A stretch of DNA of 64,000 nt, from positions 1-64,000 of the forward strand of contig JAQULP010000003.1 in assembly GCA_028718525.1 (NCBI GenBank), given 5' to 3'. The translations under genes and the position numbers were made by a program. The notes under the pieces were generated by a model that saw only the letters and a program-made list of their open reading frames with translations, did no database searches and was not told where the DNA came from. Origin of the DNA: Sulfuricurvum sp. (GTDB lineage Bacteria > Campylobacterota > Campylobacteria > Campylobacterales > Sulfurimonadaceae). Positions 1 to 9,518 of this stretch are shown here, in pieces. Each line of letters opens with the position of its first letter. The stretch's first letter is position 1.

Positions 1-257
<257 letters not shown>

Positions 258-274
258 GATTTTCGTAACCTTTT

Positions 275-300
275 GATAACCCGCTCGGGTTATCATTTTT
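275..300 (+). terminator. Hairpin plus T-run between rpsG and fusA
   Basis: GATAACCC and GGGTTATC (275-282 and 287-294) form an 8-bp stem around GCTC, followed by ATTTTT at 295-300. This looks like an intrinsic terminator or attenuator 17 bases after the rpsG stop and 33 bases before the fusA start. It could lower read-through from the ribosomal-protein operon into fusA. Confidence 0.6.
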
Positions 301-333
301 CATTCCACTATAAACTCTATTAAGGGCTATTAC

Positions 334-2418
334 ATGGCAAGATCCCATAAACTTGAAGACGTAAGAAATATCGGTATCGCCGCTCACATCGACGCGGGTA
401 AAACGACAACAACTGAACGTATCTTGTTCTACACCGGTGTATCACACAAAATCGGTGAGGTTCATGAAGGTGCGGCAACTATGGACTGGATGGAGCAAGA
501 GCAAGAGCGCGGTATTACCATTACCTCTGCAGCGACAACATGTGAATGGTTGGGTAAACAAATCAACATCATCGATACTCCGGGCCACGTTGACTTCACC
601 ATCGAAGTTGAGCGTTCTATGCGTGTACTTGACGGTGCTGTAGCGGTATTCTGTGCAGTTGGTGGGGTTCAACCACAATCTGAGACGGTATGGCGTCAAG
701 CAAACCGTTACGGGGTTCCTCGTATGGTTTTCGTCAATAAAATGGACCGTATCGGTGCCGATTTCTACAACGTAGAAGATCAAATCCGTAACCGTCTTAA
801 AGCAAATCCGGTACCTATCCAACTTCCAATCGGTGCGGAAGATCAATTTAAAGGGGTTATCGACCTCGTTAAAATGAAAGCGATCCTTTGGGATGATGAC
901 GCTGCTATGGGTTCTAACTACCGTGAAGAAGCAATTCCGGCTGATTTGATGGACAAAGCAGAAGAGTATCGCGCAAAAATGATGGAAGCGGCTGCAGAGG
1001 GCGACGAGTCATTGATGGAAAAATACTTCGAAGAGGGTGAACTCTCTAATGAAGAAATTATGCGCGGGATCAAAGCCGGATGTCTTAAAATGGAAATCAT
1101 CCCTATGACCTGCGGAACTGCGTTCAAAAACAAAGGGGTACAAACTCTTCTTGACGCGGTTGTCGATTACCTTCCGTCACCACTTGAAGTTGCGGCGATC
1201 AAAGGGACAAAAGAGGATGATGAAGAGGTAGAAGTTGAAGTAGAATCAACCGATGACGCTCCATTCGCCGGTCTTGCGTTCAAAATTATGACTGACCCGT
1301 TCGTAGGACAATTGACATTCGTACGTATGTACCGTGGTGTTCTTGAATCCGGATCATACGCGATCAATACCATCAAAGGTAAAAAAGAGCGTATCGGACG
1401 TATCGTTAAAATGCACGCGAACAAACGTGAAGAGATTAAAGCACTTTACGCAGGTGAAATCGGGGCGGTTGTCGGTCTTAAAGATACAACTACCGGAGAC
1501 ACATTGTGTGACGAGCGTGATCGCATCGTTCTAGAGCGTATGCACTTCCCTGAGCCGGTTATCTCGGTCGCGGTTGAGCCGAAAACGAAAGCGGACCAAG
1601 AAAAAATGGGTATCGCTCTTGCGAAATTGGCTGCGGAAGATCCATCGTTCCGTGTTCACACCGACGAAGAGACAGGACAAACGATTATCAGCGGTATGGG
1701 TGAGCTTCACCTAGAGATCCTTGTTGACCGTATGTTCCGTGAATTTAAAGTTGAAGCGGAAGTAGGTGCACCTCAGGTTGCTTACCGTGAATCTATCCGT
1801 AACGAAGTTAACCAAGAGTACAAATACGCGAAACAATCAGGTGGACGCGGACAATTCGGTCACGTATACCTTCGTGTTAAGCCGGGCGTACCTGGAACTG
1901 GTTTCATTTTCCACAACGAAATCAAAGGTGGGGTTATTCCGAAAGAGTATATTCCAGCCGTTGAAAAAGGGTGTAAAGAAGCGATGCAAAAAGGGGTTCT
2001 TGCCGGTTATCCGATCGAGGACGTTGAAGTTGCTGTATACGACGGGTCATACCATGAAGTCGACTCTAATGAGATGGCGTTTAAATTGGCTGCATCTATG
2101 GGATTCAAAGAAGCTGCGCGTAAAGCGAACCCGGCTATCCTTGAGCCAATGATGAAAGTTGAAGTTGAAGTTCCTGAAAACTTCATGGGTGACGTTATCG
2201 GTGACCTTAACCGCCGTCGCGGACAAGTTAACAACATGGGTGACCGTTCAGGTAACAAAATTGTTGACGCGTTCGTACCGTTGTCTGAAATGTTCGGTTA
2301 CTCAACTGACCTTCGTTCAGCGACACAAGGACGTGCAAGTTACTCTATGGAATTCGATCACTACGAAGAAGTTCCACGTAACGTTGCCGATGAGATTATC
2401 AAAAAGCGTAACAGCTAA
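334..2418 (+). CDS. fusA: Translation elongation factor G
   Basis: EF-G, the GTPase that drives ribosomal translocation. The 694-residue length is typical. The G1 motif [14 protein letters not shown] lies near residues 17-30, followed by RGITI (switch I), DTPGHVDF (G3) and NKMDR (G4). Domains II-V follow, including the GRGQFGHV region of domain IV and a C-terminal domain with NMGDRSG. It sits downstream of rpsG but is separated from it by a hairpin with a T-run. Codon use favours the highly expressed type (cgt, ggt, gaa), as expected for a translation factor. Confidence 0.98.
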   Translation: MARSHKLEDVRNIGIAAHIDAGKTTTTERILFYTGVSHKIGEVHEGAATMDWMEQEQERGITITSAATTCEWLGKQINIIDTPGHVDFTIEVERSMRVLDGAVAVFCAVGGVQPQSETVWRQANRYGVPRMVFVNKMDRIGADFYNVEDQIRNRLKANPVPIQLPIGAEDQFKGVIDLVKMKAILWDDDAAMGSNYREEAIPADLMDKAEEYRAKMMEAAAEGDESLMEKYFEEGELSNEEIMRGIKAGCLKMEIIPMTCGTAFKNKGVQTLLDAVVDYLPSPLEVAAIKGTKEDDEEVEVEVESTDDAPFAGLAFKIMTDPFVGQLTFVRMYRGVLESGSYAINTIKGKKERIGRIVKMHANKREEIKALYAGEIGAVVGLKDTTTGDTLCDERDRIVLERMHFPEPVISVAVEPKTKADQEKMGIALAKLAAEDPSFRVHTDEETGQTIISGMGELHLEILVDRMFREFKVEAEVGAPQVAYRESIRNEVNQEYKYAKQSGGRGQFGHVYLRVKPGVPGTGFIFHNEIKGGVIPKEYIPAVEKGCKEAMQKGVLAGYPIEDVEVAVYDGSYHEVDSNEMAFKLAASMGFKEAARKANPAILEPMMKVEVEVPENFMGDVIGDLNRRRGQVNNMGDRSGNKIVDAFVPLSEMFGYSTDLRSATQGRASYSMEFDHYEEVPRNVADEIIKKRNS

Positions 2419-2433
2419 GAGACTTTCTCCTCT

Positions 2434-2447
2434 TGCCCTTCGGGGCA
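2434..2447 (+). terminator. UUCG-capped hairpin after fusA
   Basis: TGCCC-TTCG-GGGCA forms a short, very stable UUCG-capped stem 15 bases after the fusA stop codon. It is followed by TTCCCTTC, so the T-run is poor. A terminator is the simplest reading. Confidence 0.45.
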
Positions 2448-2539
2448 TTCCCTTCGACCTTCATTATATCCTTCAAATATACAACCAATAAATCACTAAA
2501 AAAACCTGAATAAAAAGTAGAAATTTTTTTCGGATGCGC

Positions 2540-2545
2540 TATAAT
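2540..2545 (+). promoter_or_regulatory. Consensus -10 box directly at the HD-GYP gene start
   Basis: A perfect TATAAT ends 6 bases before the ATG at 2552 and is preceded by a T7 run (2524-2530), as is common in Campylobacterota promoters. No TTGACA-like -35 box is visible. Transcription would begin at or next to the ATG. Confidence 0.45.
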
Positions 2546-2551
2546 GGATTA

Positions 2552-5185
2552 ATGAAGACACTTTTATCTCTCTTTTTGTTCTGTATAGTAATAGCCGTTT
2601 CGACTGCAAAAGAGGTAATCAATATCGGTGTGTTGGCACATAAAAACTATGAGTCAACCCACCTGATGTGGGATCCTACGGCAGAATATTTGAATTCGAA
2701 AATTCCGGAATACACTTTTCATATCATTCCCCTCCGTTTTGAAGAGTTTCCCCCTTATTTAAGGGATAAAAAAATCGGATTTGTCATTACAAATTCAGCT
2801 TACTACGTCGATTTGGAAAACCGTTATGGAATATCCAGAATCGCAACCCTAAAAAATAAGGGATTTACCGGTAAGGCCCAAACGCAATTCGGCGGGGTCA
2901 TATTCAAACGTTCGGATAACTCCATTATTCATAATATTGACGATATTAAGGACAAAAGATTTGCTGCCGTCAATGAAGAGTCGTTCGGCGGATGGATTAT
3001 GCAATTGAGGGAATTGAAAAATAAAAATATCCTTCTGAAAGATTTGAGCGTAACGTTTTATGGAACCCATGAATCGGTTGTATTTGCCGTTCAAGACGGA
3101 AAAGCCGATGTCGGGTTTGTACGGACCGATACTTTAGAGCGGATGGCTAATGAAAATAAAATTAATTTAAACGATTTTTCCATTATCAATCAGAAAAATT
3201 ATCCCGATTTCTTTTATCAGTCAAGTACCAGACTTTATCCTGAATGGCCGATTGCTACGACGAATCATACCCCCAATTTTTTAGCGGAAAAAGTGGCGGT
3301 CGCTCTTATTTCTATGAATGAGAAATCGCAAGCTGCCTCTTCATCCAACAGTATGGGATGGACTATTCCCCTGGATTACCAAAGTATACATGAATGCCTG
3401 AAAGAGCTGAATATGGGGCCGTATAAAAGCTTGAAAGAAGATGCTTTTGTCTACTTCATGGAGCAATATTGGCACTATGTCGCGTTAGCCGTTATCTTTC
3501 TTTTTCTCTCCATGGTCGTTTCTTTGCACATCGGCAATATAAATTTACGATTACGCACTACGCAAGAGGAATTGGAAAATCTCAATAGCTCATTAGAAGA
3601 GAAAATTCAAGAAAAAACCGAGCACCTTTATCATGAGAGTATTAAGCTCGAAGAAGCATATCTCAATGAAAAATATCTCAGGAGCATTTTACGTACGGTC
3701 GCCGATATCAATCAGATGCTGATTACGACCCGATCCATTGAAGAATTGGTGGATAAGGCAACCCTTTGTCTGAGTTCAAACGAATCGTTTAAAAGGGCGA
3801 AGATTTCTCTTGTGAAAGAGGGTGAATTGGCTGTCGCTGCTGTATACGGTGTCGGAGAAGAGAATAATGTTACGATGATAGACCGAAGGGCTTACGAAGA
3901 GAAAAAGAATTTGATGTTTACCAATATGGATGATATTTCAATGAGCCAGGAGTGCAAGGAAAATGCCCATTTGCATAACATTAAAGGGGTTTATGCTCTT
4001 CCTCTTAAAAGCAATACGTTCAGTGACGAAGTCGTCGGTGTTTTGACTATATGTACCGGACGTGAGGAAGGGTTTAATGTCGAAGAGCAAAAAATGATTG
4101 AGGAACTTGCCGGGGATATCGGTTTTGCCCTTAATTCATTTGCACAACAACAGCATATTACTGCTCTTAATGACGAACGGCTCAAAAGTTATGAAAGTTT
4201 TATTGATGCCATGGTAAATATGATTGAACAGCGTGATACGTATACGGCGGGACACACCGTGAGGGTTGCCGAATATTCGGAGTTAATTGCAAGGGAAATG
4301 GAGTTGCCGGAACATGAGATTCAGAAGTTGGTAAAATCGGCTAAATTGCACGATATCGGAAAGGTTGTGACCCCCGATTCAATTTTACTCAAGCCCGGAA
4401 AGTTGAGTAAACTCGAATACGAACTCATTAAAGAACATGCGAAAGCGGGGTATGAGGTGTTATCGAATGTCCATTTGTATCAAGAGTTAGCGGATATTAT
4501 GATTGATCATCATGAACGCTATGATGGCAGCGGATACCCTTACGGAAAAAAAGGGGGAGAAATTTCACTTTTAGGGCATATTATGGCTGTAGCCGATTCC
4601 TTCGATGCGATGACGACCAATCGTATTTATAAGCCGCGTAAAGAGGTAAGCGAATCGTTAAAAGAATTGAGTGAACTTAGCGGGAGTTGGTACCATCCAG
4701 CTGTCGTGAATGCCGCATTAAAAGTGTTGGATAAAATAACGGTGGACGGTTCGATCAGCCAAATGGGGCGTACTCCTCTCGAAGAAGAACGGATGAGCTA
4801 TTTTTTCAAAGATAAGTTGACCAAACTCTATAACGAAGATTATTTTACGATGACGCTGAACGGCCGCTCGCATCATCCGCAACCGAAAATGGTATGGATC
4901 GTCTCCTTGGTCAATTTTCACCGTTACAATAAAACGTACGGATGGGAGAAGGGAAATATGCTGATAGGCAGTTTTGCAGACTTTCTTTTGCAGAAGTTGC
5001 CGAAGAATATTATCTTTAGAGTTTGGGGGGATCGTTTTGTCATTGCCGATTTTGAAGGGGATATGGAGCAGTTGCTCGAAGATTCACCGTTGTACGCAGA
5101 AGAGGTTGAGATAAAAATTATGAAGATTACCGCAATACCGGATAATTTGGAAGAGCTCATGCGTGATAAAAAAGAGAGTTTTTAG
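2552..5185 (+). CDS. PhnD-like sensor fused to GAF, HD-GYP and degenerate GGDEF domains
   Basis: Membrane receptor predicted to control cyclic-di-GMP breakdown. Order over 877 residues: signal peptide (MKTLLSLFLFCIVIAVSTA); a periplasmic domain resembling PhnD/TAXI-type binding proteins (about 25-280); one membrane segment (about 310-330); a coiled coil; a GAF-like domain (about 390-530); an HD-GYP domain with HDIGK at 600-604 and GYP at 661-663; and a C-terminal GGDEF-like fold. Its signature reads R-V-W-G-D-R-F, so the GGDEF motif is broken and cyclase activity is unlikely. I chose ATG 2552 over ATG 2534 because it begins the signal peptide. The 3' end overlaps the convergent FAH gene by 4 bases. 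The periplasmic ligand cannot be told from sequence. Confidence 0.85.
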   Translation: MKTLLSLFLFCIVIAVSTAKEVINIGVLAHKNYESTHLMWDPTAEYLNSKIPEYTFHIIPLRFEEFPPYLRDKKIGFVITNSAYYVDLENRYGISRIATLKNKGFTGKAQTQFGGVIFKRSDNSIIHNIDDIKDKRFAAVNEESFGGWIMQLRELKNKNILLKDLSVTFYGTHESVVFAVQDGKADVGFVRTDTLERMANENKINLNDFSIINQKNYPDFFYQSSTRLYPEWPIATTNHTPNFLAEKVAVALISMNEKSQAASSSNSMGWTIPLDYQSIHECLKELNMGPYKSLKEDAFVYFMEQYWHYVALAVIFLFLSMVVSLHIGNINLRLRTTQEELENLNSSLEEKIQEKTEHLYHESIKLEEAYLNEKYLRSILRTVADINQMLITTRSIEELVDKATLCLSSNESFKRAKISLVKEGELAVAAVYGVGEENNVTMIDRRAYEEKKNLMFTNMDDISMSQECKENAHLHNIKGVYALPLKSNTFSDEVVGVLTICTGREEGFNVEEQKMIEELAGDIGFALNSFAQQQHITALNDERLKSYESFIDAMVNMIEQRDTYTAGHTVRVAEYSELIAREMELPEHEIQKLVKSAKLHDIGKVVTPDSILLKPGKLSKLEYELIKEHAKAGYEVLSNVHLYQELADIMIDHHERYDGSGYPYGKKGGEISLLGHIMAVADSFDAMTTNRIYKPRKEVSESLKELSELSGSWYHPAVVNAALKVLDKITVDGSISQMGRTPLEEERMSYFFKDKLTKLYNEDYFTMTLNGRSHHPQPKMVWIVSLVNFHRYNKTYGWEKGNMLIGSFADFLLQKLPKNIIFRVWGDRFVIADFEGDMEQLLEDSPLYAEEVEIKIMKITAIPDNLEELMRDKKESF

Positions 5186-5793
5186 TCGGTAACACACCAG
5201 CAGTTTTCCACTACCATCTCTTCATTAGAAAAAATGCGTCCGATAAAGCGGTCCCCAACCGAATAGGTATTGACCCCTTTAGGTGTACCGCTCATGATAA
5301 TATCGCCGTCTTCAATGGACATAAAGCTTTGTATCTCGTTGATCATCTCCAACGGTTTGTAGATCATAAGATCATAGGTCGCTTCTTGAACCAATACATC
5401 GTTGATATGAAGGGTCATCCGCAAAGATTCAAGAGGGCCGTCAAATCGCACCAAGTGGCCTAGCACGGCCGAACCGTCAAACCCTTTTGCCCTTTCCCAA
5501 GGGAGCCCTTTGGCTTTGAGATGATTTTGGAGTTGGGCTTTGGTGAGGTCAAGTCCGAATCCGATTCCGGCTATTTTACCCTTCATGATCACAAAACAGA
5601 TCTCCCCTTCAAACCGGGTATCGGATGAGATGAATCGGAGGGTATCGGTGAGAGCCGAATTGGGTTTGTTGAATACAACCATCGATGAAGGTATTTCATT
5701 GTTCAGTTCATGAATATGCTCGACGTAGTTACGACCGATACATATGATTTTAGTAGGAAAGATCGGGGTAGAATCAAAGAGGCAATGGTTCAT
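5182..5793 (-). CDS. Fumarylacetoacetate hydrolase (FAH) family protein
   Basis: Member of the FAH family, which hydrolyses or isomerises C-C bonds in acylpyruvate-like substrates using a metal ion. Signatures seen: CIGRNY..H..E near the N-terminus, FEGEICFV (metal-ligand glutamates), the KGFDGSA stretch, and IMSGTPKGV with the TGTP-like loop. At 203 residues it matches the short YcgM-type single-domain form. It follows bpt and overlaps it by 20 bases, so the two are co-transcribed. The exact substrate is unknown; oxaloacetate decarboxylation or acylpyruvate hydrolysis are possible for the family. Confidence 0.85.
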   Translation of the reverse strand: MNHCLFDSTPIFPTKIICIGRNYVEHIHELNNEIPSSMVVFNKPNSALTDTLRFISSDTRFEGEICFVIMKGKIAGIGFGLDLTKAQLQNHLKAKGLPWERAKGFDGSAVLGHLVRFDGPLESLRMTLHINDVLVQEATYDLMIYKPLEMINEIQSFMSIEDGDIIMSGTPKGVNTYSVGDRFIGRIFSNEEMVVENCWCVTD

Positions 5794-6511
5794 TTATCGC
5801 CCTCCAAATGGGTATTTCATCTTCTTCAGGCCTACCGATCAGTTCTCGTGAGGGGGAATATCCGGCTTTGTACTCTAAACTTTGGCACCCTTCGACATAA
5901 TATCCGAGGTAGATCCATTTGAGCCCTAACCGGCGCGCAAATTCTATTTGCTGAAGAAGAGTATAGCGTCCCAGCGATTGGGCGTTGTAATCGGGATCAT
6001 AATAGCAATACAAAGCGCTGATCCCTTCATCTAAAATATCGATCAGATCAACGGCAATGAGTTTGTCATGGTCAAAATAGAGTACTTCAAAACCGAAATC
6101 ACCGTGCCCCTGGACAAAAGAGGCATAATAGTTTTTCGGGTCAGCTTTAGGGGCATCCCAATGACGTGTATGGTGTTTATATTGATGATAGTGTTCGAAT
6201 AGGGCAAGATGTTCCCGAGTAAGCGTTGGATGTCGAATAACGGTCGTTAGATGATCGTTTTTTCGCAAAATCCGTCGTTCTGATTTACTGAAGCGGTAAT
6301 TTTCAACATCAATTTTCAGGCTTTCGCATGCACGGCATTCTGAGCAGATCGGGCGAAAGTACATCGATCCGAAACGTCTCCATCCCCGCAGGATCAGTGT
6401 TTCACATTGACTTTTAGTGCACTCTTGGATGACTTTATAGTGAATTGTCTGATCATTTCCGCTGATATAACTGCACGGTTCGTGCAAAGCACACTCTTTA
6501 AGTATATTCAT
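5774..6511 (-). CDS. bpt: Aspartate/glutamate leucyltransferase (Bpt)
   Basis: Aminoacyl-tRNA-protein transferase that attaches leucine to proteins with N-terminal Asp or Glu, marking them for the N-degron pathway. Seen: a cysteine-rich N-terminal half with CSYISG, a GWRRFG..YFRP segment, CSECRAC, and the C-terminal GNAT-like part with LIAVDLIDIL and YLGYYVEGC. The 245-residue length is normal for Bpt/Ate proteins. It is first of a two-gene unit with the FAH-family gene. Distinguishing leucyl from arginyl transfer rests on family knowledge of Bpt, not on a single residue seen here. Confidence 0.9.
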   Translation of the reverse strand: MNILKECALHEPCSYISGNDQTIHYKVIQECTKSQCETLILRGWRRFGSMYFRPICSECRACESLKIDVENYRFSKSERRILRKNDHLTTVIRHPTLTREHLALFEHYHQYKHHTRHWDAPKADPKNYYASFVQGHGDFGFEVLYFDHDKLIAVDLIDILDEGISALYCYYDPDYNAQSLGRYTLLQQIEFARRLGLKWIYLGYYVEGCQSLEYKAGYSPSRELIGRPEEDEIPIWRAINEPLPL

Positions 6512-6569
6512 AAGGGTGATTTTTCCATAAGTTTCGTAAAATCATGCTGTAAGAATAGGGGGCAAGCGG

Positions 6570-6893
6570 ATGCAAGAATGGATGCGAAAACATAAACAGG
6601 TATTAAGTATAAGTTTAGGGGCATTGTTAATCGTTATGGCCGGGATGATGCTGTTTTGGGATAATACCGGTACCCCGGCAGCGAGTGAAGCAAAGAGGGC
6701 TACACAAAAAGTTCAAAGCAACCCCGTTGTTATTTTAGGAAGTTCTTCATCACAAACTCCATCAGGTGAAAGTCCGATTATGAAAGCGTATCGAGAAAAA
6801 CAGGCTGAACATTTACGCTATACGCTGATTGTTATGATAATCGGGGGTCTTGGATTTATGCTTTACGGATGGATAAGTAAAAAGAGAGAATAG
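6570..6893 (+). CDS. Small two-segment membrane protein of unknown function
   Basis: A 107-residue protein I do not recognise. It has a membrane segment near residues 12-30 (LSISLGALLIVMAGMMLFW), a polar linker of about 50 residues rich in Ser/Ala/Gln, and a second membrane segment near 84-101 ending in a basic KKRE tail. The linker is probably periplasmic. ATG 6570 has a purine-rich site (ATAGGGGG) at good spacing; ATG 6582 is a weaker alternative. It stands alone between divergent bpt and convergent prfB, only 3 bases from the prfB stop. Confidence 0.7.
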   Translation: MQEWMRKHKQVLSISLGALLIVMAGMMLFWDNTGTPAASEAKRATQKVQSNPVVILGSSSSQTPSGESPIMKAYREKQAEHLRYTLIVMIIGGLGFMLYGWISKKRE

Positions 6894-6896
6894 AAT

Positions 6897-8003
6897 CTAT
6901 TCTTCCTCTTTGCGGCTGAGTGAGATGAGTACACCTTCGATCATTTCATCGATATCTCCATCGAGAATGTTGCTGATATTGGAGTACGGAATTCCTGAAC
7001 GGGTATCTTTAACTTGTTGATACGGGGCCAATACGTAGGAACGGATTTGGTGTCCCCACCCGTTTTCACTTTTTTCAATACCGTCAACCGCCGCTTGCTT
7101 TTTCTCCATCTCCAGCTCATACAAACGGGACTTTAGCATTTTAAATGCGGTTGCTTTGTTTTTATGTTGTGAACGGTCATTTTGACACTGTACGACGATG
7201 CCGGTCGGAATATGGGTAATACGGATTGCCGATTCGGTCTTGTTGACGTGCTGCCCTCCGGCACCGGATGCACGGTAGGTATCGAGACGGATGTCTTTGT
7301 CTTCGATTTCGATCTCAATATCGTCGTCGAGTTCCGGAGAGATCATAACCGAGGTGAAACTGGTATGGCGTTTAGCCGCCGAGTCGTACGGGCTGATACG
7401 GACCAGACGATGAATTCCGTTTTCATTTTTAAGGTAACCGTAGACGTTGATCCCTTTGATAAGGAGTGCGGCATCTTTGATCCCGGCCTCTTCACCCGCT
7501 TGATAGTCAAGCATCTCGACGGTGAAATCGTGGCGCTCTGCCCAGCGGGTATACATGCGCAGTAACATCGACGCCCAGTCTTGAGACTCCGTTCCCCCGG
7601 CACCCGGATGGATAGTGACGATAGCGTTATGGCTGTCGTGTTCACCGGAGAGGAGAACTTCGATCTCCATCGATTTAACCTGATTCTCGAGTTCGGGTGC
7701 ATCGGCGAAAAGGGATTCTATCGTCTCGTCGTCCCCTTCATCTTTGGCCATGTCGTACAAATCAACGGCATCATTAAGGGCGTTGAAGGTTTTGGAATAT
7801 TTGGCAAGCCGGCGTTCCAATTGCGTTTTCTCTTTTTGGATAATTCCTGCAGCGGCTGCGTCATTCCAAAAACCGTCTGAATTTTCTAGGGCTTCGATTT
7901 CGCTTAGCCGTGCATTGATCTCTTTCGGTCGGACGACATCGGTGACGTTTTGCATTTTGGTATTAAGTGTTTTAAGTAATTCGGTATATTCGTAATGATC
8001 CAT
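6897..8003 (-). CDS. prfB: Peptide chain release factor 2
   Basis: RF2 releases the finished peptide at UGA and UAA. The catalytic GGQ lies at residues 249-251 within [14 protein letters not shown], the normal methylation context. The 368-residue frame is continuous: there is no in-frame UGA near codon 26, so the programmed frameshift known in E. coli prfB is absent. The stop-codon-reading tripeptide, SPF in textbook RF2, reads S-P-Y at 204-206 here. It is the last gene before a divergent promoter region shared with panC. Confidence 0.96.
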   Translation of the reverse strand: MDHYEYTELLKTLNTKMQNVTDVVRPKEINARLSEIEALENSDGFWNDAAAAGIIQKEKTQLERRLAKYSKTFNALNDAVDLYDMAKDEGDDETIESLFADAPELENQVKSMEIEVLLSGEHDSHNAIVTIHPGAGGTESQDWASMLLRMYTRWAERHDFTVEMLDYQAGEEAGIKDAALLIKGINVYGYLKNENGIHRLVRISPYDSAAKRHTSFTSVMISPELDDDIEIEIEDKDIRLDTYRASGAGGQHVNKTESAIRITHIPTGIVVQCQNDRSQHKNKATAFKMLKSRLYELEMEKKQAAVDGIEKSENGWGHQIRSYVLAPYQQVKDTRSGIPYSNISNILDGDIDEMIEGVLISLSRKEEE

Positions 8004-8040
8004 AAGTAGGAATACCTTCTGTAAATGATAATTTTTAAGT

Positions 8041-8067
8041 ACCGACGGAATTTTTTCCGCCGGTTTT
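8041..8067. other. Inverted repeat in the prfB/panC divergent region
   Basis: ACCG-a-CGGAA-TTTT-TTCCG-c-CGGT forms a 9-bp stem with one mismatch (8041-8064), followed by TTTT on the plus strand. It would lie in the 5' leader of prfB or act as a plus-strand terminator upstream of the panC promoter. The role is unknown. Confidence 0.4.
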
Positions 8068-8090
8068 GCTTGCCTCGCTCGAGTGCAGAA

Positions 8091-8123
8091 GACTTCTTGA
8101 AAACGAGAAGTCTAATATATAAT
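8091..8123 (+). promoter_or_regulatory. Probable panC promoter with an inverted repeat
   Basis: A perfect TATAAT -10 lies at 8118-8123, with TTGAAA at 8097-8102 (15-base spacer, slightly short). GACTTCT and AGAAGTC (8091-8097 and 8106-8112) form an inverted repeat over the -35 region that could serve as an operator. The ATG of panC is 30 bases downstream of the -10 box. Confidence 0.5.
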
Positions 8124-8152
8124 GCCAATTATATTCTATAGAGGCTAAAACG

Positions 8153-8974
8153 ATGATTATCGCACGCTCACACCAAGAACTTCGAGAGGCACTTCATACT
8201 CAAAGCGGATCAGTCGGATTCGTTCCGACTATGGGAGCATTACACATTGGACATCGCAGCTTAATTGAAGCGGCGCGTAAAGAGAATGATAGTGTTGTGG
8301 TGTCTATTTTTGTCAATCCGACACAGTTTTTGCCGGGAGAGGATTTAAGCAAATATCCCCGCAAAGAGGAAGCGGATTTTAAAATATGTGAATTGAGCGG
8401 AGTGGATGTCCTTTTTTATCCCGATGTTCAAACCATGTACGGTGATGATGAAGTACGTATTTGTGCCCCCGATGTACGCGGATACATTCTTGAAGGTGCA
8501 TCCCGTCCTGGACATTTTGACGGTGTATTGACGGTTGTGATGAAACTTTTTAATATGGTTCGTCCGCAGCGTGTCTATTTCGGTAAAAAAGATGCGCAGC
8601 AGTTGGCACTGATTACCCAAATGGTAGAGAACTTTTTTATGAATATTGTGATCGTTCCAATGGAGACGGTACGTGAAAAAGACGGACTTGCCTTGTCGAG
8701 CCGAAATGTTTATTTGAATCCGTCTGAGCGTCAAGAGGCGTTGAAACTCTCATCTGCCCTTAAGCGGGGGACCGAAATGGTGATGCAGGGAAATTTGAGT
8801 ACGGTTGAGATAACCGATGCCATGCATAAAATCTTAGCCCCTTTGGAAGTAGAGTATGTCGCCATCGTCAATCGTCGGTTTGAATCGATTTCTAAGGTGA
8901 AAATTGGCGATACGATCGTATTGGTCGCTGCCCAGGTAGGGACGACCCGTCTTATCGATAACGTGTGGATGTAA
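8153..8974 (+). CDS. panC: Pantothenate synthetase
   Basis: Joins pantoate and beta-alanine with ATP to make pantothenate, the coenzyme A precursor. Diagnostic motifs: [10 protein letters not shown] (ATP-binding HIGH-type), [27 protein letters not shown] and [15 protein letters not shown]. The 273-residue length is standard. A consensus -10 box lies just upstream. The downstream lipoprotein gene begins one base after the stop codon, so the two are probably co-transcribed. Confidence 0.97.
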   Translation: MIIARSHQELREALHTQSGSVGFVPTMGALHIGHRSLIEAARKENDSVVVSIFVNPTQFLPGEDLSKYPRKEEADFKICELSGVDVLFYPDVQTMYGDDEVRICAPDVRGYILEGASRPGHFDGVLTVVMKLFNMVRPQRVYFGKKDAQQLALITQMVENFFMNIVIVPMETVREKDGLALSSRNVYLNPSERQEALKLSSALKRGTEMVMQGNLSTVEITDAMHKILAPLEVEYVAIVNRRFESISKVKIGDTIVLVAAQVGTTRLIDNVWM

Positions 8975-8975
8975 A

Positions 8976-9518
8976 ATGATACGATTTCTGGGGATAGTAT
9001 TGGCCGGTTCTTTGATAACGGGATGTGCCCCAAAATTTGGGGAAGACTTTTTGATAGAGCCGGCCGGCAACGTGCGATGGGAAAATTCTCAGACGGAAAT
9101 CATACTCGGAGTTTTGTCCTTATTGGGAGCTCCGGTAGAAAAAGAGGATATTCGAATCGGGACAGATTTGAAATTCATTAACAAATGGCATAGCGATATT
9201 ACGATTCTTTCGGTAAAGCTTACGTTGAGCGATAACAAAGACATTGTTGCCCTTGGGGATGCAAAAATTGATAAGGCCAAGCCGTTTTTAATTGAATCAG
9301 GAACCCAAAAGAGACTTCCGTTAGAATTTCGGATCGATCCAAAAGGGATCAATGCGAATAGAGTTATCGGCATAATGCAGTCCAAACGAAAATTACTGGT
9401 TAAAGGGGATGCCCTGATTGAAGTGTGGGGCGTAGAAAAACACTATCGGTTTGAAAAAGAGGCTTCCGTACTCGTTCGCAAAGCTCTTAGGGGTGGTGAA
9501 CCGGACTCGTCTCGGTAG
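8976..9518 (+). CDS. Putative lipoprotein, possible LEA14-like fold
   Basis: A 180-residue lipoprotein. The signal peptide MIRFLGIVLAGSLITGC ends in a lipobox (L-I-T-G-C, Cys17). The body has alternating hydrophobic strands (TDLKFINKWHSDITILSVKLTLS) that resemble the LEA-14 / water-stress beta-sandwich, but this fold call is weak. It starts one base after panC and overlaps the convergent ftsI by 32 bases at the 3' end, which gives the C-terminus its odd RGGEPDSSR tail. No function can be assigned. Confidence 0.75.
   Translation: MIRFLGIVLAGSLITGCAPKFGEDFLIEPAGNVRWENSQTEIILGVLSLLGAPVEKEDIRIGTDLKFINKWHSDITILSVKLTLSDNKDIVALGDAKIDKAKPFLIESGTQKRLPLEFRIDPKGINANRVIGIMQSKRKLLVKGDALIEVWGVEKHYRFEKEASVLVRKALRGGEPDSSR

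Noticed and set aside
7900-8003. Programmed +1 frameshift site in prfB
   Set aside because: The frame is continuous and no in-frame TGA occurs near codon 26.
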